Positions 28,667 to 39,400 of a DNA stretch of 64,000 nt are shown here, one piece after another. The notes beneath the pieces were generated by a model. That model was not told where the DNA came from, did no database searches, and was given only the letters and a program-made list of their open reading frames with translations. Numbering within the stretch: the first letter of the stretch is position 1; every line of letters begins with the position of its first letter. The translations under genes and the position numbers were made by a program. Source of the DNA: Cololabis saira (taxonomy: Eukaryota > Chordata > Actinopteri > Beloniformes > Belonidae); NCBI RefSeq assembly GCF_033807715.1, contig NC_084607.1, forward strand, positions 20,531,941 through 20,595,940, written 5' to 3'.

Positions 28667-30073
28667 GGCCGGGTTTCCCAGATCAGTTAAGTAGTTCTTA
28701 ACAGCGAAAGACTTCTTTCAAACCTTCTTAAGGAGCCTGTGAAAGAAAATCGCGTTTCCCAGAGTTGCTCTTAGCTTAAGTATCTCTTTCATTAAGAAGG
28801 AAATGAAAGATGCTGCTGACCCAGTCTTTACAACCATCTTAGTGAACAAAGACTCACAGATCCAGCCGCGTCAGGCAAATCAATATTACACCAAGCAATG
28901 AGATATTAAAACAATGCACCCCGCACAAATTTTGATTTATTTTGTACTTTAGATTTATATTGTTTAGCATTTATTGGTGACAGCAAAGGGGGAAAAAAAG
29001 AAAAATAAGGAATAACAAGTGTGTTCCTGTATATGCTTTATGCGCACAAATAAAACGATCATCATGAATATCATTTATTTGATAATTTGGCTGCTATACA
29101 GCATGTTCTCGCTGCAAATCAACCGCGTCACCGTGCGCGAAGCAGAACTGTTTATATGAACGCATTCGTGCGTCAGCACTTCAGTCCCCTGGACGTGTGT
29201 CGGACCGGGCTGTCAGGCAGCGGGGACACCTGCGCCGTGCCCGAGCCCGAGCCCCTATGTGATGACAGGGAAGCAGCAGCTGAAGAACGAGATCCTTTGA
29301 TGAATCGTTCATACAGTCTCAAATATAATCAATGGTGTCGGTTTATATTAAAGAATCTTTTTGCCCAGAAGAAAAAAGAGCGAAGACAACGACCCATAAC
29401 TATTTTCTTCTCTTGAAAAAACCCACCTGCCGACTCGCGCTGTATACAGCGCGAGTCGGGATGCAGCATCATTCAGAAGAGCAGGAATACGTGCGAGGCG
29501 GGGATGATCTCTGCAATCTGAAGCCCTCTATAATTGTAAAAAGAATTTCACTTATCACGGGTTCTTTTTGGAACATAACCCCTGCGAAAAACCAGGGTTT
29601 GCTGTAATTCCACGTTGCGATTTGCGAAACTCGCCTTCTCTTGGCTCATGTTTTTGAACGCACACACACGCCCACCCCGTTTACTCCCGGTCTCCGTGTG
29701 TGGGGAAAAAAAGCCTCACTGTAGCCAGAAATAACGGAGTAACACACCGTTTGGATGAAAAAGGGTCATTGAATTATATTTATCATCTTAATTTTTTATT
29801 ATAACGCACAGGCAGCAGTGAATTAGTGCGTTAGGCAGCAGTGCTGCGTGTGAAAATGCGCTGATAGTGATCGGTGATCGATTTGCCTGGCATCGATTCA
29901 TTTAGTTTCAGAACCGGACAGCTGCTCCAAAGAGCGTCTGAAAGAGCGAAACTAAAGGACGGTGTTAAGAAGTCATCTGGGAAACACCCGTATCTTAGGA
30001 TTCTCTCTTAGTTCAAACCTTCTTTGAACCTCTCTTAAATCCTTAAGAGAGGTTGGATCTGGGAAACCCGGCC
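28667..30073 (+). mobile_element. PIF/Harbinger-type element 1, internally deleted
   Basis: 1407 bp bounded by inverted termini starting GGCCGGGTTTCCCAGATC, flanked by the 3-bp duplication AAG (28664-28666 and 30074-30076). Almost identical to the element at 34890-36297. An internal ORF (29087-29416) resembles the N-terminal part of a Harbinger transposase but is cut short, and the DDE core is missing, so it is non-autonomous. A ~100-bp GC-rich palindromic stretch (CCGACTCGCGCTGTATACAG) is present at about 29427-29460. Confidence 0.85.
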
Positions 30074-30372
30074 AAGGTCTATGTCTGAAAGAACTGAAAC
30101 TGGAACCGAGATCACAGACTTACTACTCACACAACACGCACACATGCACACAACTATCCAACACCCTCCCCCCCTCCAAAATCCTGAGGAACACCAGTGA
30201 ATGACTTTGGCCGGGTTTCCCAGATCCAACCTCTCTTAAGGATTTAAGAGAGGTTCAAAGAAGGTTTCAACTAAGAAGGTACCCTAAGATACGGGTGTTT
30301 CCCAGATGACTTCTTAACACCGTCCTTTAGTTTCGCTCTTTCAGAAGCTCTTTGGAGGAGCTGTCCGGTTCT

Positions 30373-30731
30373 ATTCAATTCAATTCAATTTTATTTATAT
30401 AGCGTCTAATACAACAGATGTTGTCTCTAGACGCTTTCCAGAGATCCAGAACATGAACATAAACATAAACATAAACATAAACATAAACCCCCGAGCAATT
30501 ATTATATAAACAATGGCAGGTAAAAACTCCCTTAGTGGGAGAAAAGCCTTAAGCCAAACAGTGGCAAGGAAAAACTCCCCTTTAGGAGGGAAGAAACCTT
30601 GAGCAGGACCAGGCTCATAAGGGGGGACCCTCCTGCCGAAGGCCAGACTGGGGGAGTCAGGGACGTCGACAGCACACAGCAGGCAGGTGGAAGCAGCAGC
30701 GGGATGACCAGAGGTGGGGGGGGGGGGGCGT
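30373..30731 (-). mobile_element. Nested non-LTR 3' end/SINE-like copy with (TTGAA)n tail
   Basis: 359-bp insertion inside Harbinger element 2, flanked by GGTTCT (30367-30372 and 30732-30737). It starts on the plus strand with the reverse of a (TTGAA)n tail followed by TTTATTTATATAGCG, and contains an internal ATAAAC mini-repeat at about 30455-30487. The interrupted Harbinger sequence is continuous in elements 1 and 3. Confidence 0.8.
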
Positions 30732-31244
30732 GGTTCTGAAACCAAATCAATCGATGCCAGGTAAATCGATCAGCGATCACTATCAGCGCATTTTCACACG
30801 CAGCACTGCTACCTAACGCACTAATTCCCTGCTGCCTGCGCGTTATGTGTGTTATAATGAAAAAAAGATGATAAATATACTTCAATGACCCTTTTTCATG
30901 GTGAAAACAAGACGGCAACTAAATAAGAAGTAGTCTTGGTAAGAGAATAATGAGGAAATGTATTGTTTTTTTATTAAATGTGAAAGATGGATGAATTAGG
31001 ACAAATTATCTTAACGAACAGCATATAGGACCACATTGTATTCTCGTGACTAGTAAAACAGAATCCTTCACCTCAAAAAAATATTCTGAAGTTTATTTAG
31101 CTGCTTGACCTTTTTCACTATTAAACAGAATATTGCATTCATCAACGTTGAATTTGCGGATGTTTGGAGACACACGGCGGGTGTGTGGAGACGCGCAGCT
31201 GGTGACTCACCTGCCAACACGGAGCTCACGCCGATGAAGAGACG

Positions 31245-31607
31245 GTGATGGCCATAATTGGCAAGACGGCATCTGAGGGCATTGAGGGCGGGGTAGATGT
31301 CCTGGGGAACGAGGGGCTGTCGGAACCGGTGGATGAGCCATCTGGGAGCGGGGTCAGACCAGCACCAGCAACCTCCCCGCCCCCGGCTCCAAGTGAGTCC
31401 GAGGAATACGTCGCCCTACACCGACTCCCGCCTGTCCCCGAGCTCCAACCTGCACCAGCAAGAACCGGCGTCCGCATGCGGGGCGGCCGCACACAGTGGC
31501 CTGCTATCAGCACCTGCACCTGCAGCGAGACGCTGGTGGAGCTGGAGAGGGAGAAGCTCGGAGTGCTGCGGCGTATGGAAGAGGGCGACTCTCCCTGTGA
31601 ATCATGA
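31245..31607 (+). pseudogene. Harbinger accessory (Myb/SANT-like) ORF, 3' part
   Basis: Reading frame of 120 codons on the strand opposite to the transposase remnant. It has a Pro/Ser-rich body and ends in a Leu/Glu/Arg-rich helix (LVELEREKLGVLRRMEEG). That helix is typical of the C-terminal end of the Myb/SANT-like proteins that Harbinger elements carry beside the transposase. The DNA-binding Myb part is not seen. Assignment is by architecture and moderately confident. Confidence 0.5.
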
Positions 31608-32038
31608 TTATATTGATTCATTTCCTGACATGTGTTTATATTCATGGTTGAATTAAACTTGGTTCTCTTTTCATTCTTGTGTTGTGTGATTCATAGGGGT
31701 TTCAAAATTACACAGAGGGTCCCTGTGAATTGACCATTTTATTGATTTACTCCAAGAGTACTCAGGCCATGTATAAGTGTGTGCGTAATGTACGCTTTAC
31801 GCATGACACACGCGCCTCTTCCAGCCAAAACCACATGTAAACTCCCGAACACTTTCAAGAATACTTTGCTTTAATGTCCAATGCTACACCTTCAAAGCAC
31901 TGAAAAAGCACTGAAACATTGCAGCAATAAAGTATTCTTGAAAGTTAGTGGCAGAGTTTAGTAATTTTTAGACAGTTATGGGTGGTGTGGTGATAGTGGG
32001 TTTATTGCTGTTTTTCTTTTTTTCTTAATGTTTGGGGA

Positions 32039-32467
32039 TTAGGGGAGTTGGTTGGTGCTCAGGGGACTGCTTGGTGACTGGTGAAAGGGAAGTGAAATCA
32101 GAAAAACAGGTCGATGAGCTCCTGTCTTGTCTGGACACTGGCTTGGGGGAGTGCTGCTCGGGCATCGTTCTGAGGTCCAGGGACTGGAGGTCCGAGGAGG
32201 TCCAGGGACCGGAGGTCCGGGGACCAGAGGTGGGGCATCGTCGTCTTCAGAATCCGCGTCCTCATCCAAGGGAGGCGGCTCATCTGCTCCGGCGCGCACA
32301 GTCATATTGTGGAGCATGGCGGTGACTACGATGACACCACAACTCTTGGCAGGTGACAGGCGCAGCCCCCCCGATGAACGATGGATACAACGGAACCATG
32401 ACTTCGCGATGGCGTACGCGGTTGATTTGCAGGGAGAATATGCTGTATAGCAGCCATGGTATCTCAT
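32039..32467 (-). pseudogene. Harbinger DDE transposase, C-terminal remnant
   Basis: Minus-strand frame of 142 codons. Its segment KSWFRCIHRSSGGLRLSPAKS followed by a Val/Ile-rich helix ending AMLHN matches the C-terminal end of HARBI1-type nucleases (FRCL.K..G.L.Y.P.K....V..C..LHN). An acidic, Pro-rich tail follows. The catalytic core residues upstream are absent or frame-broken, so it is a dead fragment. Confidence 0.65.
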
Positions 32468-33431
32468 ACATGTGATTTTTGCAACGCCTTTTTATGAAGC
32501 AGTGGATGAAGTCTCCCGAGGTTCCAGCTGAACTCAATTACACCTGTCAGTTGCCTGATGTTTTAAATGTGGTAGGTTTGGAGGGTGGATGTGTTTTTTA
32601 TGTGCCCTGAAGCATTTTTGAGTGTGGTACATTATCTCATATATGCACGCAGATGTGGGTTGTGTGCAGACAAATTATGGTATGATTTTTGCGTAATGCA
32701 TAAAACATATACAGGAACACACTTGTTATTCCTTATTTTTCTTTTTTCCCCCTTTGCTGTCACCAATGAATGCTAAACAATATAAATCTAAAGTATAAAA
32801 TAAATCAAAATTTGTGCGGGTGCATTGTTTTAATATCTCATTGCTTGGTGTGATATTGATTTGCCTGACGCGGCTGGATCTGTGAGTCTTTGTTCACTAA
32901 GATGGTTGTAAAGACTGGGTCAGCAGCATCTTTCATTTCCTTCTTAATGAAAGAGATACTTAAGCTAAGAGCAACCCTGGGAAACGCGATTTTCTTTCAC
33001 AGGCTCCTTAAGAAGGTTTGAAAGAAGTCTTTCGCTGTTAAGAGCTACTTAACTGATCTGGGAAACCGGGCCTTTGACAGTAAAAAAAATGTTGATCCAA
33101 GTTATTCTTAGAGTTCTGCAGTCATCTTAGCGACTCCAGGCTTTATTGAGTCATTTCATAAAACCTGTAATGAGTGAGTGGTGTAAGTGTATTAAGTAGG
33201 CAGTCCAAACCTGAAATCAACTCCAGTTGTTTTATCTGCTCATTTTACAATTGGATACTGTTAAATTGTGAAATATTCATACCTAGTTCCAAAAAATCCA
33301 ATGGACTTTGGTACGCTCTGTGAGTACCAGGAGATATAAAAATGGCAAATTTAAAGTTTCACTGCAAATATGGACCAGATAGATGACATCTATATAACTG
33401 GCTGGATTTAATTATACGTTTTCTTTTGCAG

Positions 33432-33493
33432 GTAGATGGTGAGAAGAACATGCCAACATTAATGGAATGATAAAAGGAAAACAGAAATCATGG
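33432..33493 (+). promoter_or_regulatory. Gene A exon 2: uORF-bearing leader ending in the start codon
   Basis: 62-nt exon between TTTTGCAG and GTGAGT. The main ATG is at 33490-33492, and only one further base precedes the donor. Upstream, ATGs at 33436 and 33450 open 8- and 6-codon ORFs that both stop before the main ATG, and a third ATG at 33462 is in frame with the second. Conserved at 50594-50655 in gene B. Confidence 0.75.
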
Positions 33494-36400
33494 GTGAGTG
33501 TAATGTACACAAAAGCCAGTAATTTTCTGAGGATTTTATTATTTCGCGTTAAAATTTTCCCATGCAACATATTAATCATACTTATGTTACGCAGAAATAT
33601 GTAAAACATACTCTGTAAATGGGTATATATAGATAGCTACTTTAAATACAGCAGTGCTCTGGTTTCTTCACGTGATGGCATTGATCTGACAGCTTTCCAG
33701 TTAGAGGACAACCGATTGTACGCACTAACTCACGACCGACTGCATTTTTTTTTTTTTCACATGAAACAACCATAATGCAAACGTTCAAGGACAAGAAGGC
33801 TGAATTCTGACAGGACAATTTTACAGCAGGTTCTGTGAGCACAGAATAAGCAGCCCAACAACCTTAAGGTTGATGCAGGACAAACTTTCAAATGATCAAA
33901 TCTGCGTTGCCTAGATCCAGGATTTGGTAGGACAGGAATTGTCAGCTCCTGGCAAATCAATGATGGCAATAAAGAACACTCAAGACAGCAATGTCCTTCA
34001 GTCATACCCCTTTTCCACCAAACCTGTTCCTGGGCTAGTTCTGGGCCAGTGCTGGTGCTGGTTCACAACTCGTTCAACTTCCGAACTACCTGAGAACCCG
34101 TTTGATTTTTCATAACTCGGGGTGCTCAGGGGAGCACGTCATCACATCACTGTAAACTTCAGTTATGTCGCAGCAAACTTCAGTTACGTTGCTGCGTTTG
34201 CATTGGTGCGAAAATTGAAGCAACAACAACGTATTTACTCTAAAAGCTGGATTATGGTTCTGCTGCGTTAAATCTTCGCAGAGCGTGAGCCGCAGGTTGC
34301 ACGGCTAAAATAGTTGTCCTTATCTCTTTTATTTACTGTGACCAGAAAAGTTGGATAAACCTTTCGGGAAAAGAACGCACCCCCCTAGCGCTCGCGGGGG
34401 GGTACTGCGCTCGCGGGGGGAGTGTTGGAGAAGTCCGGAGGGTTCACGACGGCGTTACGGCAGCGGCGTGTGCTCTGCATTGGTGTAGCGCAGAACCATA
34501 ATTCAGGCTTAATACGGACTGGGTCTGCGTAGCACCCTCCGTGAACTATATCGCTAAAAGACAGGTTGTCTCCTCCTCAGACCACTGCTACTTTGCTTCA
34601 TCCATATCAAATCGTTGCTTATTTGAAAATGTCGGCGTCTCGCAGTCTTGCTATTGCCATTGGTCTTAATAACTCCATCCCCTCCGCTTACGCAAGCGGT
34701 TCTTTCCTCTAGCTAGCCCAAAGAGTTGGTTCTACCAACTGTTTTCTCTGGCCCAGGGCCAGTTCTTTGTCAGTGGGAACAGAAAGCCCGGTTCCAAACT
34801 CAGCACTGGTCCAGAACCAGCCTTGGAACCGGTTTGGTGGAAAAGGGGTATCAGTAGGCCAAATCCAGTCAGGTTATATTGTTAACATTGGCCGGGTTTC
34901 CCAGATCAGTTAAGTAGTTCTTAACAGCGAAAGACTTCTTTCAAACCTTCTTAAGGAGCCTGTGAAAGAAAATCGCGTTTCCCAGATGTGCTCTTAGCTT
35001 AAGTATCTCTTTCATTAAGAAGGAAATGAAAGATGCTGCTGACCCAGTCTTTCCAACCATCTTAGTGAACAAAGACTCACAGATCCAGCCGCGTCAGGCA
35101 AATCAATATCACACCAAGCAATGAGATATTAAAACAATGCACCCCGCACAAATTTTGATTTATTTTATACTTTAGATTTATATTGTTTAGCATTTATTGG
35201 TGACAGCAAAGGGGGAAAAAAAGAAAAATAAGGAATAACAAGTGTGTTCCTGTATATGCTTTATGCGCACAAATAAAACGATCATCATGAATATCATTTA
35301 TTTGATAATTTGGCTGCTTTACAGCATGTTCTCGCTGCAAATCAACCGCGTCACCGTGCGCGAAGCAGAACTGTTTATATGAACGCATTCGTGCGTCAGC
35401 ACTTCAGTCCCCTGGACGTGCTGTCGGACCGCGCTGTCAGGCAGCGGGGACACCTGCGCCGTGCCCGAGCCCGAGCCCCTATGTGATGACAGGGAAGCAG
35501 CAGCTGAAGAACGAGATCCTTTGATGAATCGTTCATACAGTCTCAAATATAATCAATGGTGTCGGTTTATATTAAAGAATCTTTTTGCCCAGAAGAAAAA
35601 AGAGCGAAGACAACGACCCATAACTATTTTCTTCTCTTGAAAAAACCCACCTGCCGACTCGCGCTGTATACAGCGCGAGTCGGGATGCAGCATCATTCAG
35701 AAGAGGAGGAATACGTGCGAGGCGGGGATGATCTCTGCAATCTGAAGCCCTCTATAATTGTAAAAAGAATTTCACTTATCACGGGTTCTTTTTGGAACAT
35801 AACCCCTGCGAAAAACCAGGGTTTGCTGTAATTCCACGTTGCGATTTGCGAAACTCGCCTTCTCTTGGCTCATGTTTTTGAACGCACACACACGCCCACC
35901 CCGTTTACTCCCGGTCTCCGTGTGTGGGGAAAAAAAGCCTCACTGTAGCCAGAAATAACGGAGTAACACACCGTTTGGTTGAAAAAGGGTCATTGAATTA
36001 TATTTATCATCTTAATTTTTTATTATAACGCACAGGCAGCAGTGAATTAGTGCGTTAGGCAGCAGTGCTGCGTGTGAAAATGCGCTGATAGTGATCGGTG
36101 ATCGATTTGCCTGGCATCGATTCATTTAGTTTCAGAACCGGACAGCTGCTCCAAAGAGCGTCTGAAAGAGCGAAACTAAAGAACGGTGTTAAGAAGTCAT
36201 CTGGGAAACACCCGTATCTTAGGGTTCTCTCTTAGTTCAAACCTTCTTTGAACCTCTCTTAAATCCTTAAGAGAGGTTGGATCTGGGAAACCCGGCCATT
36301 ATCAGTTCTGCATTTTTACAAAATTAGTCGTAGGTTGTAATATGTTTCCTTATGTAGAAGGAATGACTTGGGCTCTTGTTAAAACATAAATCAATCAGGT

Positions 36401-39400
36401 TGAAGTATATCTCTAGGGGAGAAGATCATCATAACTTCGCTCTCCCCCCATCCAGGACATAGCAGGCAAGCACTGCGACAATTTAATCAAGGTGAATTAA
36501 ATTACCTATAAAGCCATTAAAAAAAAGTAAATATATGTATACAGGTAAAGAGATATACCTTAAATCAGGGGTCGTCAACACTGGTCCTTGGGACCCCCTG
36601 TCCTGTGTGTTTTAGATGTTGCCCTGGATCATTACACCTGATTCTAATTAATGGTAGTCACCAGCTTAATCGTCATCAAGGTCTGGACAACTCTGTTGAT
36701 GACACAGCTCCTTGTATCACGGTGTGCTGAAGCAGGGAAACATCTAAAACACACAGGACAGGGGGTCCCGAGGACCAGGGTTGAAGACTCCTGCCTTAAA
36801 TACACAATAAATCCTTAAGAACCAACTTTGAGAAAATCTTTTTTATTTTCTAATGACACATGACCACACCTGCCTCTTTTATTCAAAGGGAGGAACTGTA
36901 GTTGTAAGGCCTGATTGACACCAAACAAAAGGCACCAGTCAAAAGAAACTATGAAACATGACATTTAAGTCAACATTTTTCACTATTACTTTCATTGTTA
37001 GCAGTGATGTCAAATAGGTTGTAGTTATACGCAGTGATACGTTGGTGGTTTCAACTATATTTACATTTGTGATGGTTGCTCAGAGAGAAAGTTATATAAT
37101 TTTTGGAATATAAGCAGAAACATCCTGCTTTGGCAGGTTTATGTACAACAGGCTACTGACCAAATACAATAGAAGCAGAGGAAGGTAGTCAGATTTTCTA
37201 ATCAGTACCTTTTATTGGGAGCTATAGGTGTCCTCTAGAGTTCAAACGTCTCACAGTTTCAGGGAAGAAACTGTTCCTGAGTCTGGAGGTCCTGCTCTTA
37301 ATGGTCCGCAGCCAAACCAGAATTTTTACATTGCGTGAGGGAAGAGAGCCAAACAGAGCATATGTGGGGTGGGTGTTGTCCTTCATGATGCAGGAGGCCC
37401 GTTTCCTGAATCTGGAGGTGTAAATGTCCCTGGTGGTGGCTAGGCTGTGTCTCACAGTCCTCTGTGCAGCTTTCACCAACCACCATTCCATTAATGGCAA
37501 ATAATTATTTGTCCATAAATATATTCATAGTAAATTCATTTTCCAAAACAGTTAGCAGCTAACTGGTTACATGGTCCAAGTTCCATCACAGCAGCTCAAG
37601 TAAATTACAAAAGATAAAATATCTATATTTAACTGAAAAAAGGACAAACATTGGCTCAGTGAGCAGCGAGGGAATTCCCACAGCTGTAAGGTTGGGGATT
37701 GATCAAACAGGAAGTATAACACTAAATACATTTTGACATGACTGAAAAGTAGTAAGATACAGATTAGCATACTTCCTCATGGCAAAAGTGAAAATGTGGA
37801 AAGTTAAATGTATGTTCTACTTTTAAACATCTCTAATGTGTTTCTTTGATTTCTCTCATTCTAAGATTTATAATCCAACATTTTAATATATTATCATTTT
37901 TTACTGTTTTAGCTGACAGACTTGAGCAGTCGCCTCAGGACTGGACAGAGGCTGAAGTAAGCGCCTGGTTAACATCGATTGGAGTGAAGGAGCATTATGT
38001 TAAAAAGTTGTTTGATGAAGAAGTACATGGAAAAGCCCTCCTTACATTGAATGTGGACTATTTGAAAAATGAAATTTCTATGAAATCAGGGCCGGCGCAT
38101 TTGATTATTCAAAAAAGAGACGAGCTTCTCAAGTCTAGAGAAAAATCTCAGGGGACTAGAAAATCCACTAGTCTCAAGATACCTGATGTACAGCAAAAGA
38201 GTAATCAGAGATCAGCTCCTACAGAAGATGGAGCGTCTCCAGCAGAAGCTCCTAGAAATCAAGGTGCCTCTGGGGAAAGCCAAATGAAAATGGAAAAACA
38301 CATGTTTGCTTCAAAGGAGGACTGCAAACCACGGCCATTCGATGAAGAAGGGACTGATTTCATATATGTAAAGCACAGAGTGCTGCTACCTGAATCCGGT
38401 GCTTTCAATCTGACATTTCCATGCCATGAATATAAGTCTCTTGCCGTAGCTGCAAAATTGGACCGCACAAGACTCCAAGCAAAGTTTGCTAATGAGGTTC
38501 TTAAATTTGCTACTGGCTGTATGAATGTCAGATCAAATGGCACGATACACTTTGGTGTGATGGATAGCAAGGAAACTGCAGGATATGTCCATGGAGAAAT
38601 AATTGGTATCCCTGTGAACGAGAAGGACATCTATACAGATGCCTTGGACTACATTGAAAAGAGCTTCTCCATCGACAAAGAACATGTACGTCAGTGTGTG
38701 CGACCACCAAGGTTCATTGAGGTTATTGATCGAGAAAGTACAGAAAAGAGATATGTGATAGAGGTTGATATTGTGCCTTCCATAAGCATTGTTAAGAGGA
38801 AGGTCTATGCAGTCCGCTTACCAAACTTCAACGAGTCAGCTAACAAAGTGCAATATGAGAAAGAAGTGGTTCTACGAAGAGTAGGATCAAAAACAGAGCC
38901 AGTGTTGGACAAGGACTTGAGTGATTTCTACCAGCGAGTCAAAGATCGCGATTCACAGAGAGATGATGCAGAAAGAAATCAGTTCTTCAGTGCTCCATCG
39001 ATGTCCCAAGACCTTGGAAGGAAGCTTACAGTGTTAATGACTAGCGGAAAGAAATTTATCGAAAAGGAAAAATGGTTTATTCTGGTCACAAACAAATTCA
39101 AACCCGACGACCTTCGCAGTATTCACTGGCTGCTCAACATGAACATTTTCTGTGTTTTTGACTTTGACCAAGACTCAAAGATATCTGGTCTTTGCAGTAG
39201 ATATCTTCAGCACCATGCTGCAAACATGCATTTTCTGCACAGCTACAGGAAGCCCGATAGCATGACCATCGAAGAACTCACAAGCCATCTGCATCTTTTC
39301 GAACAAACTAGTTGGATCTTTTGCAATGGGCGCACTGATTTTAAAGGGAATGAAACTCAGTGTGACGAAGTGACCTGGTTCAAGACAAAGATGACTTTTC

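Larger units (their letters stand above)
30209..33072 (-). mobile_element. PIF/Harbinger element 2, longer and inverted
   Basis: 2864 bp with the same termini, in reverse orientation, flanked by TTT (30206-30208 and 33073-33075). The right terminus has a rearranged base (GGGAAACCGGGCC). It includes the C-terminal DDE transposase remnant on the minus strand and a Myb/SANT-like ORF end on the plus strand, so it is the fuller relative of elements 1 and 3. The paralogous position near gene B (about 49795-49815, AGTGAATGACATTTGCAG) lacks it. Confidence 0.8.

Noticed and set aside
29087..29416. Host gene of 109 residues
   Set aside because: Sits entirely within a Harbinger element with target duplications; it is a truncated transposase frame, repeated and broken in element 3.
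37846..37912. In-frame upstream extension of SAMD9-like gene A (hydrophobic 22 residues)
   Set aside because: It is intron sequence containing the polypyrimidine tract and acceptor. Splicing from exon 2 supplies ATGG and restores MAD; gene B shows the same structure.
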